DNA of 64,000 nt, from NCBI GenBank assembly GCA_943787675.1, contig CALSNK010000009.1, positions 1-64,000 on the forward strand. Reading direction: 5' to 3'. The notes beneath the pieces were generated by a model. The model saw only the letters and a list, made by a program, of their open reading frames with translations. It was not told the DNA's origin and made no database searches. Both the position numbers and the translations under genes were made by a program. Positions 35,640 through 44,240 of the stretch are shown here, in pieces (position 1 is the stretch's first letter; every line of letters begins with the position of its first letter). This stretch comes from an uncultured Pseudomonadales bacterium (GTDB lineage: Bacteria > Pseudomonadota > Gammaproteobacteria > Pseudomonadales > Porticoccaceae).

Positions 35640-36557
35640 TCAGAGCGCAGTAGAAAGGCCGCTTTCGATTGCCCGAGCCTGCTTGCGGCGCCAAAATATA
35701 AACACAACGCCCATCACCAGCTGCCAGGACCCATAGAGCAGCAGCGATAACAGCACCATATCTGCCACAGGATTACTCTCTCCAGCCACTAGCGGAAATA
35801 GGGAGGCCTTGAGCAGAAAGCCAAGATTGATATTGCGCACGGTCACTTCCATTTCAATTGCCGTGTTGTCTTCTTGCGCCAACCCAAACATTTTAGTCAA
35901 CCATAGGCCCACAATCGTGAGGCCGATAATAAAGCCAAACAGCAAGGCAAGGTCAGCTATTGGTGTATCCGCCATATTCAGTCGGCCAGCTCCGAGGGAG
36001 CCCAGAGCAATCGTTGCTATACCCAGCAGAGAGCCCCTCACACAAACAGTCGAAAACTGTTTGGCATAGGCGGGCAGTAGGCGCAAAAAGAGCATGCCCA
36101 GCAATAGCGGCAGTAACAGGCAGAGGCCAATTTCGGTGGCGATACGCACCACGGGCATGGCAAAGCTGTCGGTCATATAGTCCGAAATTAAAACATCCAA
36201 AATAAGTGGAGTGGTGACCAGACAGGCCACAGATGTGAGCCCTGTGATACTGATGGACAGAGGAACATTGCCCCTCGCCATCAGAGTGAATACATTGGAT
36301 ATGGTGCCACCGGGAATCGCTGCAATAATCGCGATGCCGATGATCATGCCGGGTGGTAGATCGGTATAGAGAATAAACAGCAGGCCAATAAGTGGTACGA
36401 TCACCAACTGCATAACCAAGCCAACGGTAACTGCCTTAGGCTGCGCTACTACCTTCTGGAAATCAGCTACCTGGAGCCCGGCACCCATACCTAACATTGC
36501 CAGTATCAGCTGCACTGCGGCAACCCAATATTCATACTCTATATACAGCCCAACCAT
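35640..36557 (-). CDS. Bile acid:sodium symporter (BASS/SBF) family transporter
   Basis: Integral membrane Na+-coupled transporter for organic anions (in bacteria often 2-oxo acids, steroids or pantoate). 305 aa with about nine or ten hydrophobic segments. Seen: MLGMGAGLQVADFQKVVAQP (40-59), GIAIIAAIPGGTISNVFTLMARG and VTVRNINLGFLL, the family's crossover motifs with the GGxxSN type sodium site. Convergent with the NCS2 permease gene, 45 bp apart. Substrate not predictable; the ASBT-like family call is firm. Confidence 0.9.
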   Translation of the reverse strand: MVGLYIEYEYWVAAVQLILAMLGMGAGLQVADFQKVVAQPKAVTVGLVMQLVIVPLIGLLFILYTDLPPGMIIGIAIIAAIPGGTISNVFTLMARGNVPLSISITGLTSVACLVTTPLILDVLISDYMTDSFAMPVVRIATEIGLCLLLPLLLGMLFLRLLPAYAKQFSTVCVRGSLLGIATIALGSLGAGRLNMADTPIADLALLFGFIIGLTIVGLWLTKMFGLAQEDNTAIEMEVTVRNINLGFLLKASLFPLVAGESNPVADMVLLSLLLYGSWQLVMGVVFIFWRRKQARAIESGLSTAL

Positions 36558-36884
36558 ACTTCCCCCTGATTGCTGGTTTACTCATCCCCAGTCTTGGTAT
36601 GCTTCGTTTTTAATTCAAGTTTGGCTTGTTGTTACTGCCAGAGTGCAATTTGGCGTGATTATTGGCCAATAAGCAACTAGTTTGAATAAGATGGAGTACC
36701 TCGATACTCGTGTTAACGAATTGGAAACACTCTCCACCCTTGAATGCTACTAAAATGAAAGTAAATAGCCGTTACTTTCATTTGCTGGCACTTCAATCTA
36801 CACTCAAGAACATTAAAATTTTGCATCCGAACTTGCCGTCTATGTAACAGCAGGTCAATCCGCCGATTATATGAGTATTCAAAA
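36558..36884. other. Intergenic region between the divergent BASS and PhyH genes
   Basis: No supported gene. It holds a perfect inverted repeat at 36753-36783 (separate entry) and the promoters of both divergent genes. No ribosome binding site is obvious before the PhyH start. Confidence 0.5.
36753..36783. promoter_or_regulatory. Perfect 12-bp inverted repeat upstream of the PhyH gene, operator candidate
   Basis: AAATGAAAGTAA (36753-36764) and TTACTTTCATTT (36772-36783) are exact reverse complements with a 7-nt centre. It lies about 100 bp before the PhyH start and 195 bp from the divergent BASS gene. AT-rich arms and no T-tract make a protein-binding site likelier than a terminator. Confidence 0.6.
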
Positions 36885-37775
36885 ATGACTCAGCATGCCA
36901 TCAAATCCGTAGACCACAGTGTCCTATCACCCTGGCTGCAAGGTCGAACCTTTGCTGACCTTAAAAGCCAATATGACCGGGAGGGTTATTTGGTCTTTGA
37001 AAACGTGATGGCGGCCTCTGAGATTGAGCGGGTTCGCGATGCTCTGAAGCCCTATTTAAATAAACCGGGTCGCAATAATTTTGAAGGGTATAAATCTCAT
37101 CGTGTCTATTCACTACTGGCGAAATCACCTGAGGTTTTTTCCGATATGGTTAGCCATCCACTGGCGCTAGCTTTTGCCGAAGCAGACCTCGGGGATAGCT
37201 GTTTACTAACGTCATTGTTGGCGATTAATTTACAGCCCGGCGAAACCGTACAGCCTTGGCATCATGACGATTTTGATATTTTTGTGCCTCGACCTCGCCC
37301 GGCCTATGGCTTGAGTTCTTTCTGGGCGATTGATGATACAACTGCAGAAAATGGTGCGACGGAAATCATTCCCGGTAGCCATTTGTGGGGCGCCGAAGAT
37401 CAGCCGGGGGGACTGTTAAGTAATTTTGAAACGGTCTCGCAAGATGTCTCTGTCGCGGCGGGCGAAGATCCTCAACCGCATCCGGACACCTTAAAAGTAT
37501 TGCTGCCAGCTGGATCTTTAATGATTGCTAAGGGCACATTGATTCATCGTGGTGGCGCTAATCAGTCCGCTGATAATCGATTGATTGTAACGCCTCAGTA
37601 CTGTGTGGGTTGGGCCCGCCAGTTAGAAAATATGATGGCGGCGGTGCCTCGCTCCATTGCAGCAACCTTGCCGAAACGAACCCGTGAACTCATGGGCTAC
37701 AATATTCATTCTGGATTTATGGGCTATGTGGATGGCGTGCATTCAGATCGATTACTCAAATTGCCTGAAGAGTAA
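36885..37775 (+). CDS. Phytanoyl-CoA dioxygenase (PhyH)-family protein
   Basis: Fe(II)/2-oxoglutarate-dependent oxygenase, 296 aa. The iron ligands lie in PWHHDDFDIF (His126/127 and Asp128/129) and in the later LIHRGGANQSADNRL (distal His and 2-oxoglutarate Arg). FWAIDDTTAENGATEIIPGSH is the classical PhyH middle motif. The family includes hydroxylases of acyl-CoAs, ectoine and other small molecules. It is convergent with the amine oxidase gene (13-bp gap) and near a BCCT transporter, so an N-containing osmolyte is a reasonable substrate guess, but not shown. Confidence 0.87.
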   Translation: MTQHAIKSVDHSVLSPWLQGRTFADLKSQYDREGYLVFENVMAASEIERVRDALKPYLNKPGRNNFEGYKSHRVYSLLAKSPEVFSDMVSHPLALAFAEADLGDSCLLTSLLAINLQPGETVQPWHHDDFDIFVPRPRPAYGLSSFWAIDDTTAENGATEIIPGSHLWGAEDQPGGLLSNFETVSQDVSVAAGEDPQPHPDTLKVLLPAGSLMIAKGTLIHRGGANQSADNRLIVTPQYCVGWARQLENMMAAVPRSIAATLPKRTRELMGYNIHSGFMGYVDGVHSDRLLKLPEE

Positions 37776-37788
37776 AACCCCTCAGATT

Positions 37789-39102
37789 TTAACGGTCTAG
37801 GCCCACACCACGAAAACGCATGCCCACTGTCAGCGCAGCACCAATATCCAAGATGGGTCGCGGCGGAATCCATAATGCAGGGGCCGACGCTAAGCAATCG
37901 TTGATTAATTCAGATTGACCGCCACTGGCGTATTCTGCCAGTGCATATCCAAAGGCTGATCCTCTGCTAACACCAGAACCGTTATAGCCTCCAGCAAGAA
38001 AAATATTTTTGCTTTGCTCACCAAAAAAGTTGGTGCCATTGCGACTAATGCCTTCCACCCCTGACCAGGAAAATTCAAAAGGCACATGGGTTAGTTGGGG
38101 AAATCGTTTTTCAAAACTGGCACGATGGATTATCTGCCTCTGCTGCAATTTCTCTGGGGTCAGTAACGCACCGCCAAAGTATTCGGCAGTATTGCGCAAA
38201 CAGATGCGACCGTCGGCAGTAAGGCGAATGGTTGCACCGCCGCTGTGGAGTGAAATAATCCCCCATTCTTTATGTTCGCCGAGGCTAGATAATTCTGTGG
38301 CTGTTAGCCTGCGAGTAAAGCTTCCAGATAATGTGCTGCCAATTAGCCGTCGAGATAAGAACCCCAATTTACCGGCTTCGAAGTTGGTTGCCAATATCAA
38401 CTTGTCGGTGGCAATCTCGCCCTGAGCTGTGGCCAGCGTAATAGGTTTTCCGTGGGTGATTTTTAGTACTGGACACTGTTCTATTAATTTTACATTGCGG
38501 GGCAATGAGTCTGCTAGCCCGCGCACTAGAGCGGCGGGTTGCACTAGCCCGCCAGCCTTAACATGAACGCCAGTTTTATACAGGGCTGTGCCAAAGCGCT
38601 GTTGCATGGCGTCTTGATCAAGGGCTATGTGGTTAATTTCCATGGCATCTAGGTAGCCGAGAAAATGAGCACTTTCGTTAATTGATTGGCTGTCGGCGGC
38701 GCCATGATGAAAGCCTCGGTTGTCCCACTGACAGTCGATAGCCTGGGCTTTAATCTGCTGATCTAATAGTGCAACACCGGTTTGGTTAATGCGGTTTACC
38801 CTTGCGTAGTTAGCTTTATTTTTTGCATTAAAAGCCCCGGGAAAATGGCTGACGCCAACGGTAAAACCTGAATTGCGACCGGAAGCCCCTTGGCCTACTA
38901 AGCGCGCGTCGAGTATTAATATTTCATGCTCTGGGTGCAGCTCCCCTAAACGCCGTGCGCAGGCGAGTCCGGTTAACCCAGCGCCTACGACAACCCATTG
39001 CACTCGAACATTTCCCGCTAGCGGGGCAGGCTTATCCCGTGCGGGTAATAATTCAGCCCAGCCATGTTGGTCTGTGGGGAAGTCATTAATAGCCTGTGTC
39101 AT
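37789..39102 (-). CDS. FAD-dependent amine/amino-acid oxidoreductase (DAO family)
   Basis: Flavoprotein oxidase/dehydrogenase acting on amines or N-methyl amino acids. 437 aa. Seen: dinucleotide-binding VVVGAGLTGLACARRLGE (about 35-52), acidic LILDARLVGQGASGRNSGF, and the C-terminal GGYNGSGVSRGSAFGYALAE with the flavin-binding glycine run. The layout is like gamma-glutamylputrescine oxidase (PuuB) or sarcosine-oxidase-like enzymes. It follows the BCCT transporter gene by 12 bp on the same strand, so the transporter likely supplies its quaternary or secondary amine substrate. Confidence 0.9.
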   Translation of the reverse strand: MTQAINDFPTDQHGWAELLPARDKPAPLAGNVRVQWVVVGAGLTGLACARRLGELHPEHEILILDARLVGQGASGRNSGFTVGVSHFPGAFNAKNKANYARVNRINQTGVALLDQQIKAQAIDCQWDNRGFHHGAADSQSINESAHFLGYLDAMEINHIALDQDAMQQRFGTALYKTGVHVKAGGLVQPAALVRGLADSLPRNVKLIEQCPVLKITHGKPITLATAQGEIATDKLILATNFEAGKLGFLSRRLIGSTLSGSFTRRLTATELSSLGEHKEWGIISLHSGGATIRLTADGRICLRNTAEYFGGALLTPEKLQQRQIIHRASFEKRFPQLTHVPFEFSWSGVEGISRNGTNFFGEQSKNIFLAGGYNGSGVSRGSAFGYALAEYASGGQSELINDCLASAPALWIPPRPILDIGAALTVGMRFRGVGLDR

Positions 39103-39114
39103 CGTCGCCTGTCT

Positions 39115-40698
39115 TTAAGGTTTTCTGTTGAGCTCGTCGACCGATAGGGCCATTTCTCTGTTGCGCACTATGGCACCGAAGTCTTCATTCAGCCAGCGCA
39201 CCAATGAAATACACAGCAGAAGCATAATGGGAATTATGGGAATCGAGGACAGTACGGTCACCGACATCACCATACCCAGTGCGCCTGACTGCAGAACGCT
39301 CGCGGTGATAATTGCCAGTAGCCCGGCCCAGACCAAACGGCTCCAGCGTCTTGGTTCGGCGGTGCTGGGTAAATTTTTGGCGCAGATGCTGGCTAGAACA
39401 TAGGCGCCAGAATCAATGCTGGTGGCATAAAATATAATCGACAGAATGGTGAACATAGCCAATGTGAACTTACCAAACGGCAGACTGTTGATCACTAGGG
39501 CATTCACAAACGACATTCCCTGGGTGGACAGTATTTCCTGCACCGCCAATGTGCCTGTATTTTCTAGGTATAGGGAGTATCCACCCATGACCGCCATAAA
39601 TAACCAGGTGCCTAAACAGCCCCAGCCTATTACCCCCAATACCACTTGGCGGATTGTGCGGCCTCGGGAAATGCGGGCAAAAAACAGACCAATCATACCG
39701 GTGTAAGCCAGCCACCAGGCCCAATAAAAGCCCGTCCAGTCTTCCGGGAAGCTGCCGTTGTCGATGGGGTCGGTCCAGGTACCCATGGTAATAAAGTTGC
39801 TGAACATTAGGCCCAGGCTATTAACGGTTAGGTCCAGGATAAACAGACCGGGACCGGCGATTAATACAAAGACGATAGCGATGACTGCCAGGGCAATATT
39901 GATGTCAGCCAGCACCTTGATCCCTGATTTCAGGCCGCGATACACGCTGGCGCCGAACAGTGCGGTCCAAAAGGCCAGCACCGCCATTTTGATCATCATG
40001 CTATCGGGAACTTCAAATAATGTGGCGATCATGGCCGAGAGTAGCGGTACGCCCAAACCAAGGGAGGTGGCAACACCACCCACAATGCCCAGCACAATAA
40101 AGATATCGATGGTGGTCTTGATCTGGCTGCGACCTATTTTTGGTAGGGCGCCATCACAGGCACTGCTTATGCGCATGGTGGAATAACGCTTCACATAGAG
40201 CATATAGGCAATGGGGACGGCGGGAACTGCATAAATGGCCCAGCCTATAACGCCCCAATGAAAGAGCGGGTACATATGGGCCCATTCAAAGGACTTAGAT
40301 GAGCCTACCTCGATGCCCATGGGCGGGGTTTGCAGGTAATAGATGGGCTCTGCAAAGCCCCAGGCGATCACGCCAGCACCAATGGCTGCCGTAAACATCA
40401 TAGCGACCCAATGAATATCGGAGTATTCGGGGGGTTCGTCTGGTGCGCCCAATTTGACATGGGCATAGCGACCAAAGGCTAGCCACAGACAGAAAATCAC
40501 CGCGGCCATGCCAATCGAAAGGTACAGCCATAGAAAATTACTCATGATGGTTTTGCGGCTGTCGATCAGGAACGTTGAAGATTCTTCAGGAAAAATCATC
40601 AGGGGGAGGGCGCAGACTAAAACAATAATAACGGAGGGAATAAAAATGGCCCAATCAACCTCGGGCTCTGTTCTGGCAGTACTGGATTGGTGACGCAT
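39115..40698 (-). CDS. BCCT-family betaine/carnitine/choline transporter
   Basis: Inner-membrane secondary transporter for trimethylammonium compounds, 527 aa with 12 hydrophobic segments. Diagnostic: PLFHWGVIGWAIYAVPAVPIA (partial motif), DWTGFYWAWWLAYTGMIGLF with the Trp-rich substrate site, and ATSIDSGAYVLASIC. The N-terminal tail is short, so it is probably a catabolic uptake system rather than an osmo-sensing one with a long regulatory terminus. It is the first gene of a two-gene operon with the DAO oxidase. Confidence 0.93.
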   Translation of the reverse strand: MRHQSSTARTEPEVDWAIFIPSVIIVLVCALPLMIFPEESSTFLIDSRKTIMSNFLWLYLSIGMAAVIFCLWLAFGRYAHVKLGAPDEPPEYSDIHWVAMMFTAAIGAGVIAWGFAEPIYYLQTPPMGIEVGSSKSFEWAHMYPLFHWGVIGWAIYAVPAVPIAYMLYVKRYSTMRISSACDGALPKIGRSQIKTTIDIFIVLGIVGGVATSLGLGVPLLSAMIATLFEVPDSMMIKMAVLAFWTALFGASVYRGLKSGIKVLADINIALAVIAIVFVLIAGPGLFILDLTVNSLGLMFSNFITMGTWTDPIDNGSFPEDWTGFYWAWWLAYTGMIGLFFARISRGRTIRQVVLGVIGWGCLGTWLFMAVMGGYSLYLENTGTLAVQEILSTQGMSFVNALVINSLPFGKFTLAMFTILSIIFYATSIDSGAYVLASICAKNLPSTAEPRRWSRLVWAGLLAIITASVLQSGALGMVMSVTVLSSIPIIPIMLLLCISLVRWLNEDFGAIVRNREMALSVDELNRKP

Positions 40699-40842
40699 AG
40701 TATTGTAATTTTTGTAATGGCGTGGCCGTAGGGTAGCACAGTGCTGATAAGAAATTATCGGCAGTCCTGATATTGGTTATCTGTTGCTTGCTCTATTCGA
40801 GGGGTTAACGTAGATTAGGTTGGCAGTTAAATATAATAATAA

Positions 40843-40857
40843 ATACCTTTAAGGTAT
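40843..40857. promoter_or_regulatory. Palindrome just upstream of the MFS gene, operator candidate
   Basis: ATACCTT-T-AAGGTAT, a perfect 15-nt palindrome centred 24 bp before the MFS start and abutting its ribosome binding site (TAGGGGA). It would be well placed for repression of the gene. Confidence 0.4.
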
Positions 40858-40872
40858 CGCTAGGGGATCTCA

Positions 40873-42192
40873 ATGACCGACCAAAAAACGCCAAGCAAGA
40901 GCTATCGTCGCCTTGTTCTGGTACTGCTCACTATCGTTTATGGCTTCAATTTTATCGATCGACAGATCGTGGGAATTTTGGCGCCGTTTATCCAAGAAGA
41001 TTTGGGTCTGACTAACACTCAGCTAGGCCTATTAATTGGTCTGGCCTTTGCTGTTTTCTACACCCTGGTCGCCATTCCTATTGCATGGCTGGCGGATCGC
41101 TACAATCGGGTCAATATTCTGTCCATATCCCTGGCGGTCTGGAGTGGCTTTACCGCCTTAACCGGTCTGGCGGGTAACTTTATGCAGATTGGTCTGGCGC
41201 GCATGGGTGTGGGTATCGGTGAAGCCGGTGGCAGTCCACCGTCTCATTCGATTATTTCCGATCTGTATCCCAAAGAAGAGCGTGCTGGGGCGTTAGGTGT
41301 TTATTCAATGGGTATTCCCCTTGGCATTATGGCGGCGTATTTTGCCACTGCCTCGCTGATGGGGGCCTCTGGTGAAGATGTTGATTGGCGTCGTATCTTT
41401 ATTTTTCTAGGTGTCACGGGTGTGGCTTTGGCAGTTATTGTGCGGCTTGTGCTGCGTGAGCCGGTTCGTGGTGCCATGGAGTTTGATAATCATGCGGATA
41501 TCGTCCAGCCACCGTTTGCAGAGTCTCTAAAAAGTCTGCTTAAAATTCCAGCCTGGTGGTCCATGTGTCTGGGTATCGCCTTTGGCTCGTTTGTGTCCTA
41601 TGCCTTCTCGGCGTTTCAGACTAAGTATTTGGTTGCTCTGGACCCCAGCTTTGACTTTAAAACCCTGGTGATGGTGCTGGGTGTTATCAATGGTACTACC
41701 TATGCGGGCGGTGCTTTCTTTGGCGCTAAACTGGCGGATAGATGGGGCGCCAAAAATATACGGGCCTATGGCTGGTTACCTGCCATAGCCATTGGTATCT
41801 GTCTGCCTATTGGTGTCGCAAGCTTTTGGGTACCGACGGTTTGGGCTCATTTAGCCTTCACCACAGTCTTCTTACTTTTCTTGGGTATCTATCTGGGGCC
41901 TAGTTTTGCCATTGCCCAGACTCTGGCGCCGGTTAATATGCGCGCCATGTCTACGGCGCTTTTCTTCTTTATTCTCAATATGATTGCCCTGGGCGGAGGC
42001 CCTACCTTTGCGGGTTGGCTGATCGATGTATTCAAAGAGAGTAGCCCTGACTTGCAGGCAATGCGTTACGCGATGTCGGTGACCTGTCTTATGTTCATCC
42101 CGTCGATTATTAGCTTTTTAGTGGTTTCTCGTGTGTTGCCTGATGACTGGGCTGCTGCGGAAAAGCGCAATCAGGATCTGAAAAAGAGTTAA
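40873..42192 (+). CDS. MFS transporter (spinster-like)
   Basis: 12-helix major facilitator of 439 aa. Seen: NFIDRQIVGILAPFIQEDLG (26-45), the cytoplasmic loop motif GLAFAVFYTLVAIPIAWLADR followed by YNRV (MFS motif A region), and MGVGIGEAGGSPPSHSIISD. The DRQ-type first helix and these motifs are those of the spinster-like/YjjL MFS branch common in sphingomonads and marine gammaproteobacteria. Substrate unknown. Divergent from the BCCT operon with 174 bp between; a palindrome adjoins the start. Confidence 0.9.
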   Translation: MTDQKTPSKSYRRLVLVLLTIVYGFNFIDRQIVGILAPFIQEDLGLTNTQLGLLIGLAFAVFYTLVAIPIAWLADRYNRVNILSISLAVWSGFTALTGLAGNFMQIGLARMGVGIGEAGGSPPSHSIISDLYPKEERAGALGVYSMGIPLGIMAAYFATASLMGASGEDVDWRRIFIFLGVTGVALAVIVRLVLREPVRGAMEFDNHADIVQPPFAESLKSLLKIPAWWSMCLGIAFGSFVSYAFSAFQTKYLVALDPSFDFKTLVMVLGVINGTTYAGGAFFGAKLADRWGAKNIRAYGWLPAIAIGICLPIGVASFWVPTVWAHLAFTTVFLLFLGIYLGPSFAIAQTLAPVNMRAMSTALFFFILNMIALGGGPTFAGWLIDVFKESSPDLQAMRYAMSVTCLMFIPSIISFLVVSRVLPDDWAAAEKRNQDLKKS

Positions 42193-42215
42193 GGAAAAAT
42201 ACGGAAAGAGAAATA

Positions 42216-42242
42216 TCCAACTGGCCAGTCCGGCCAGTTGGA
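42216..42242. terminator. Perfect 11-bp hairpin after the MFS gene
   Basis: TCCAACTGGCC/GGCCAGTTGGA with a 5-nt loop, 24 bp past the MFS stop. No T-tract follows, so termination would be factor-assisted or the hairpin may protect the mRNA 3' end. Confidence 0.6.
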
Positions 42243-42273
42243 CAAATAATCATGTTAGTCGTAGGAAAATATT

Positions 42274-42300
42274 ACGGGGCCAGCTCGAACGGCGCCCCGT
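42274..42300 (-). terminator. Hairpin at the 3' end of the DUF1993 gene
   Basis: ACGGGGC (42274-42280) / GCCCCGT (42294-42300), reading on the minus strand just after the DUF1993 stop codon and followed there by a T-containing TAATATTTTCC. A moderately good terminator. Confidence 0.6.
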
Positions 42301-42314
42301 CCTTTCAAAAAATC

Positions 42315-42827
42315 CTAGCTAGCGAAAGACCCTACCGCCAAATAATTACTCTTACCAATGGCCACGCCATTGTGACGCAGAATGTTGTAGGTGGTGCTGA
42401 TATGGAAATACATATTGGGTAGCACCCAGAGGTCTAAATACTCTTGCCCGGTAAAGGTTAGGGTATAGGGACCCGCTGGCATGACGATGGTTTTGTCTCC
42501 AGCGGCATTGATAGGTTCCTCGGGTAATGTCAGTAAAAATGCTTTGGTACTGGCAATTCTGGCCTGTAGCTCAGCGAAACTCGTCTCTGTGTCTTCATCG
42601 TTAGGCGGTTCGATATCTGCCAATCGAGCACCACCACGCTTAACCATATCGCAGGCAATTTGAACTTGTTTTCTAAGGGGATGCATATTGGGGAATAGGC
42701 GTCCACTGGTAAGAATTGACTCGTCGATATCCTGTTCAATACCGTAGCTGGCGCCAGCCTCTAACAGGCCAGATAAGCTATCTAGGTGACGAACAAAAAC
42801 AGGGATGGAGCTACTATATATTGACAT
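42315..42827 (-). CDS. DUF1993 family protein
   Basis: Small soluble protein of 170 aa, family function unknown (structurally DinB-like four-helix bundle by recollection). Seen: the N-terminal IPVFVRHLDSLSGLLEAGA, FPNMHPLRKQVQIACDMVKR, GPYTLTFTGQEYLDLWVLPN and FHISTTYNILRHNGVAIGK, which together are the DUF1993 signature. It is followed by a hairpin terminator and preceded by a 104-bp gap. Monocistronic or loosely linked with the MBL gene upstream on the same strand. Confidence 0.85.
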   Translation of the reverse strand: MSIYSSSIPVFVRHLDSLSGLLEAGASYGIEQDIDESILTSGRLFPNMHPLRKQVQIACDMVKRGGARLADIEPPNDEDTETSFAELQARIASTKAFLLTLPEEPINAAGDKTIVMPAGPYTLTFTGQEYLDLWVLPNMYFHISTTYNILRHNGVAIGKSNYLAVGSFAS

Positions 42828-42931
42828 GTATTACCTCAGCCACTTGGGCTTATTAATGATACTAGAGTGATATTAAAATGATTTTTTAGTGATTTATAAA
42901 TCTTTTTTTTAAATTGAAGTCAGACTATCAA

Positions 42932-43996
42932 TTAAAACTTTCGAGTCTCGCCGATATCCATAACCCAGCTGCGTTTATCCGCCAGTACCGTATTTTCTGC
43001 GGCGGCTTTAAAGCGCAGCGGGGGTTCGGCAAGGGGCTCGTCGGAAAGATTAAACGTACCAAAGTGCACAGCCACGGCATTCTCTGCCTGCAGATCCAGT
43101 GCTGCCTGCACGGCCTCTTCTGGATTCATATGGGATGCCTTCATCATGGCTGTTGGGTTGTAGGCACCTATGGGCACGGCAACTAGGTCAAAGGGCCCCA
43201 GTTTCTCGCCAATCTGTTTAAACCCGGAATAGTAGGCTGTGTCGCCGGCGAAGAAAAATCGTCGTTGCGGGCCAGTCACAGCCCAGGCTGACCAAAGTGC
43301 TTTTCGGGTATCGGTGAGGCTGCGCTTGCTCCAATGCTGGGTTGGCAAACAGTGGATAGTTGCAGTTTTGTAATTGATAGAATCCCCCCAGTCCATTTCC
43401 TGAACCTGCTCAATACCGTTGTTGCGGAGCAGTTTTCCATTGCCCAGTGGCACAAAAAAGATGGTCTCGGGATTGCGTTTGGCCAGCTTGCGCAAGGTGG
43501 GTAAATCTAGATGATCATAGTGATTGTGAGAAATGACCACAAAGTCGATGGGCGGCAGATCTTGAATCGCAAGGCCCGGTTTTACATGGCGATTTGGCCC
43601 GGCAAACGGCACGGGACTTGGGGTGTTAGACCAGATGGGGTCAGTGAGAAATGTGACATGTTCCATCTGTACTAATAATGTCGCATGGCCTATCCAGGTG
43701 GCTGTAGGATCACTATGTGTGGCATTTTCCCGGAGATAGGCACCGTCATTGGCGATGCGCTTGGGTGCGCCAGCATGACTGAAAAACGAAGAGGCGACGC
43801 GACGCATAAAAAACGGGGCAGTGACCTTGATCGATGCCTTGGAGTGCTCTTCATCAAGGTTAATAAAACGGCCTTTGGCATCCTGCTCAGCGGGCTCAAA
43901 AAGCCGAGCGGGTTCGCCTTCGACTTGCGGTACTGGGTTTAGGATAGCCAGTAAGCCGATGGCAGTGATCTGGCGGGAGAGTGGTTTTTTTATCAT
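42932..43996 (-). CDS. Exported MBL-fold metallo-hydrolase (RomA / NAPE-PLD-like)
   Basis: Metallo-beta-lactamase-fold phosphodiesterase-like enzyme. ATG 43996 (MIKKPLSRQ) has GGAG 9 nt upstream and begins a signal peptide; earlier in-frame starts lack this. 354 aa. Seen: ATWIGHATLLVQMEHVTFLT, the metal-binding SHNHYDHLD, the CLPTQHWSKR segment, FFAGDTAYY and the late VAVHFGTF. These are the features of the NAPE-PLD/RomA group (UlaG-like L-ascorbate lactonase family), which lack the second half of a lactamase. The substrate may be a phospholipid or N-acyl compound; not decidable. Confidence 0.86.
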   Translation of the reverse strand: MIKKPLSRQITAIGLLAILNPVPQVEGEPARLFEPAEQDAKGRFINLDEEHSKASIKVTAPFFMRRVASSFFSHAGAPKRIANDGAYLRENATHSDPTATWIGHATLLVQMEHVTFLTDPIWSNTPSPVPFAGPNRHVKPGLAIQDLPPIDFVVISHNHYDHLDLPTLRKLAKRNPETIFFVPLGNGKLLRNNGIEQVQEMDWGDSINYKTATIHCLPTQHWSKRSLTDTRKALWSAWAVTGPQRRFFFAGDTAYYSGFKQIGEKLGPFDLVAVPIGAYNPTAMMKASHMNPEEAVQAALDLQAENAVAVHFGTFNLSDEPLAEPPLRFKAAAENTVLADKRSWVMDIGETRKF

Positions 43997-44136
43997 TATA
44001 GGGCTCCGTATTGCCATTGAGTTTAACTGAAATGAGATTCTGAGAATATTTATTTTTTGGCACAGGGGCTGACAATACAAGACAGCTTAATTGCAGTAGA
44101 CTACAGTGGATTTTAAATAACCTACCGGAATAACCT

Positions 44137-44194
44137 GCTCTAAAAAGTCCTCTAAAAAGCCCTCTAAAAAAGTGCTCTAATAAAAACCTCTAAT
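44137..44194 (+). repeat. Short tandem repeat (CTCTAAAAAG-type, 12-13 bp, about 4.5 copies)
   Basis: Units GCTCTAAAAAGTC, CTCTAAAAAGCC, CTCTAAAAAAGTG and CTCTAATAAAAAC plus a partial CTCTAATG are in tandem, about 45 bp before the MBL alkylsulfatase-like ATG. Unit length and spacing vary, so copy-number change could alter promoter spacing of this gene. Confidence 0.75.
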
Positions 44195-44240
44195 GCGAGG
44201 CCAGATAAACCGGCAGCTAATAACAACAAAAGGCTTACCC

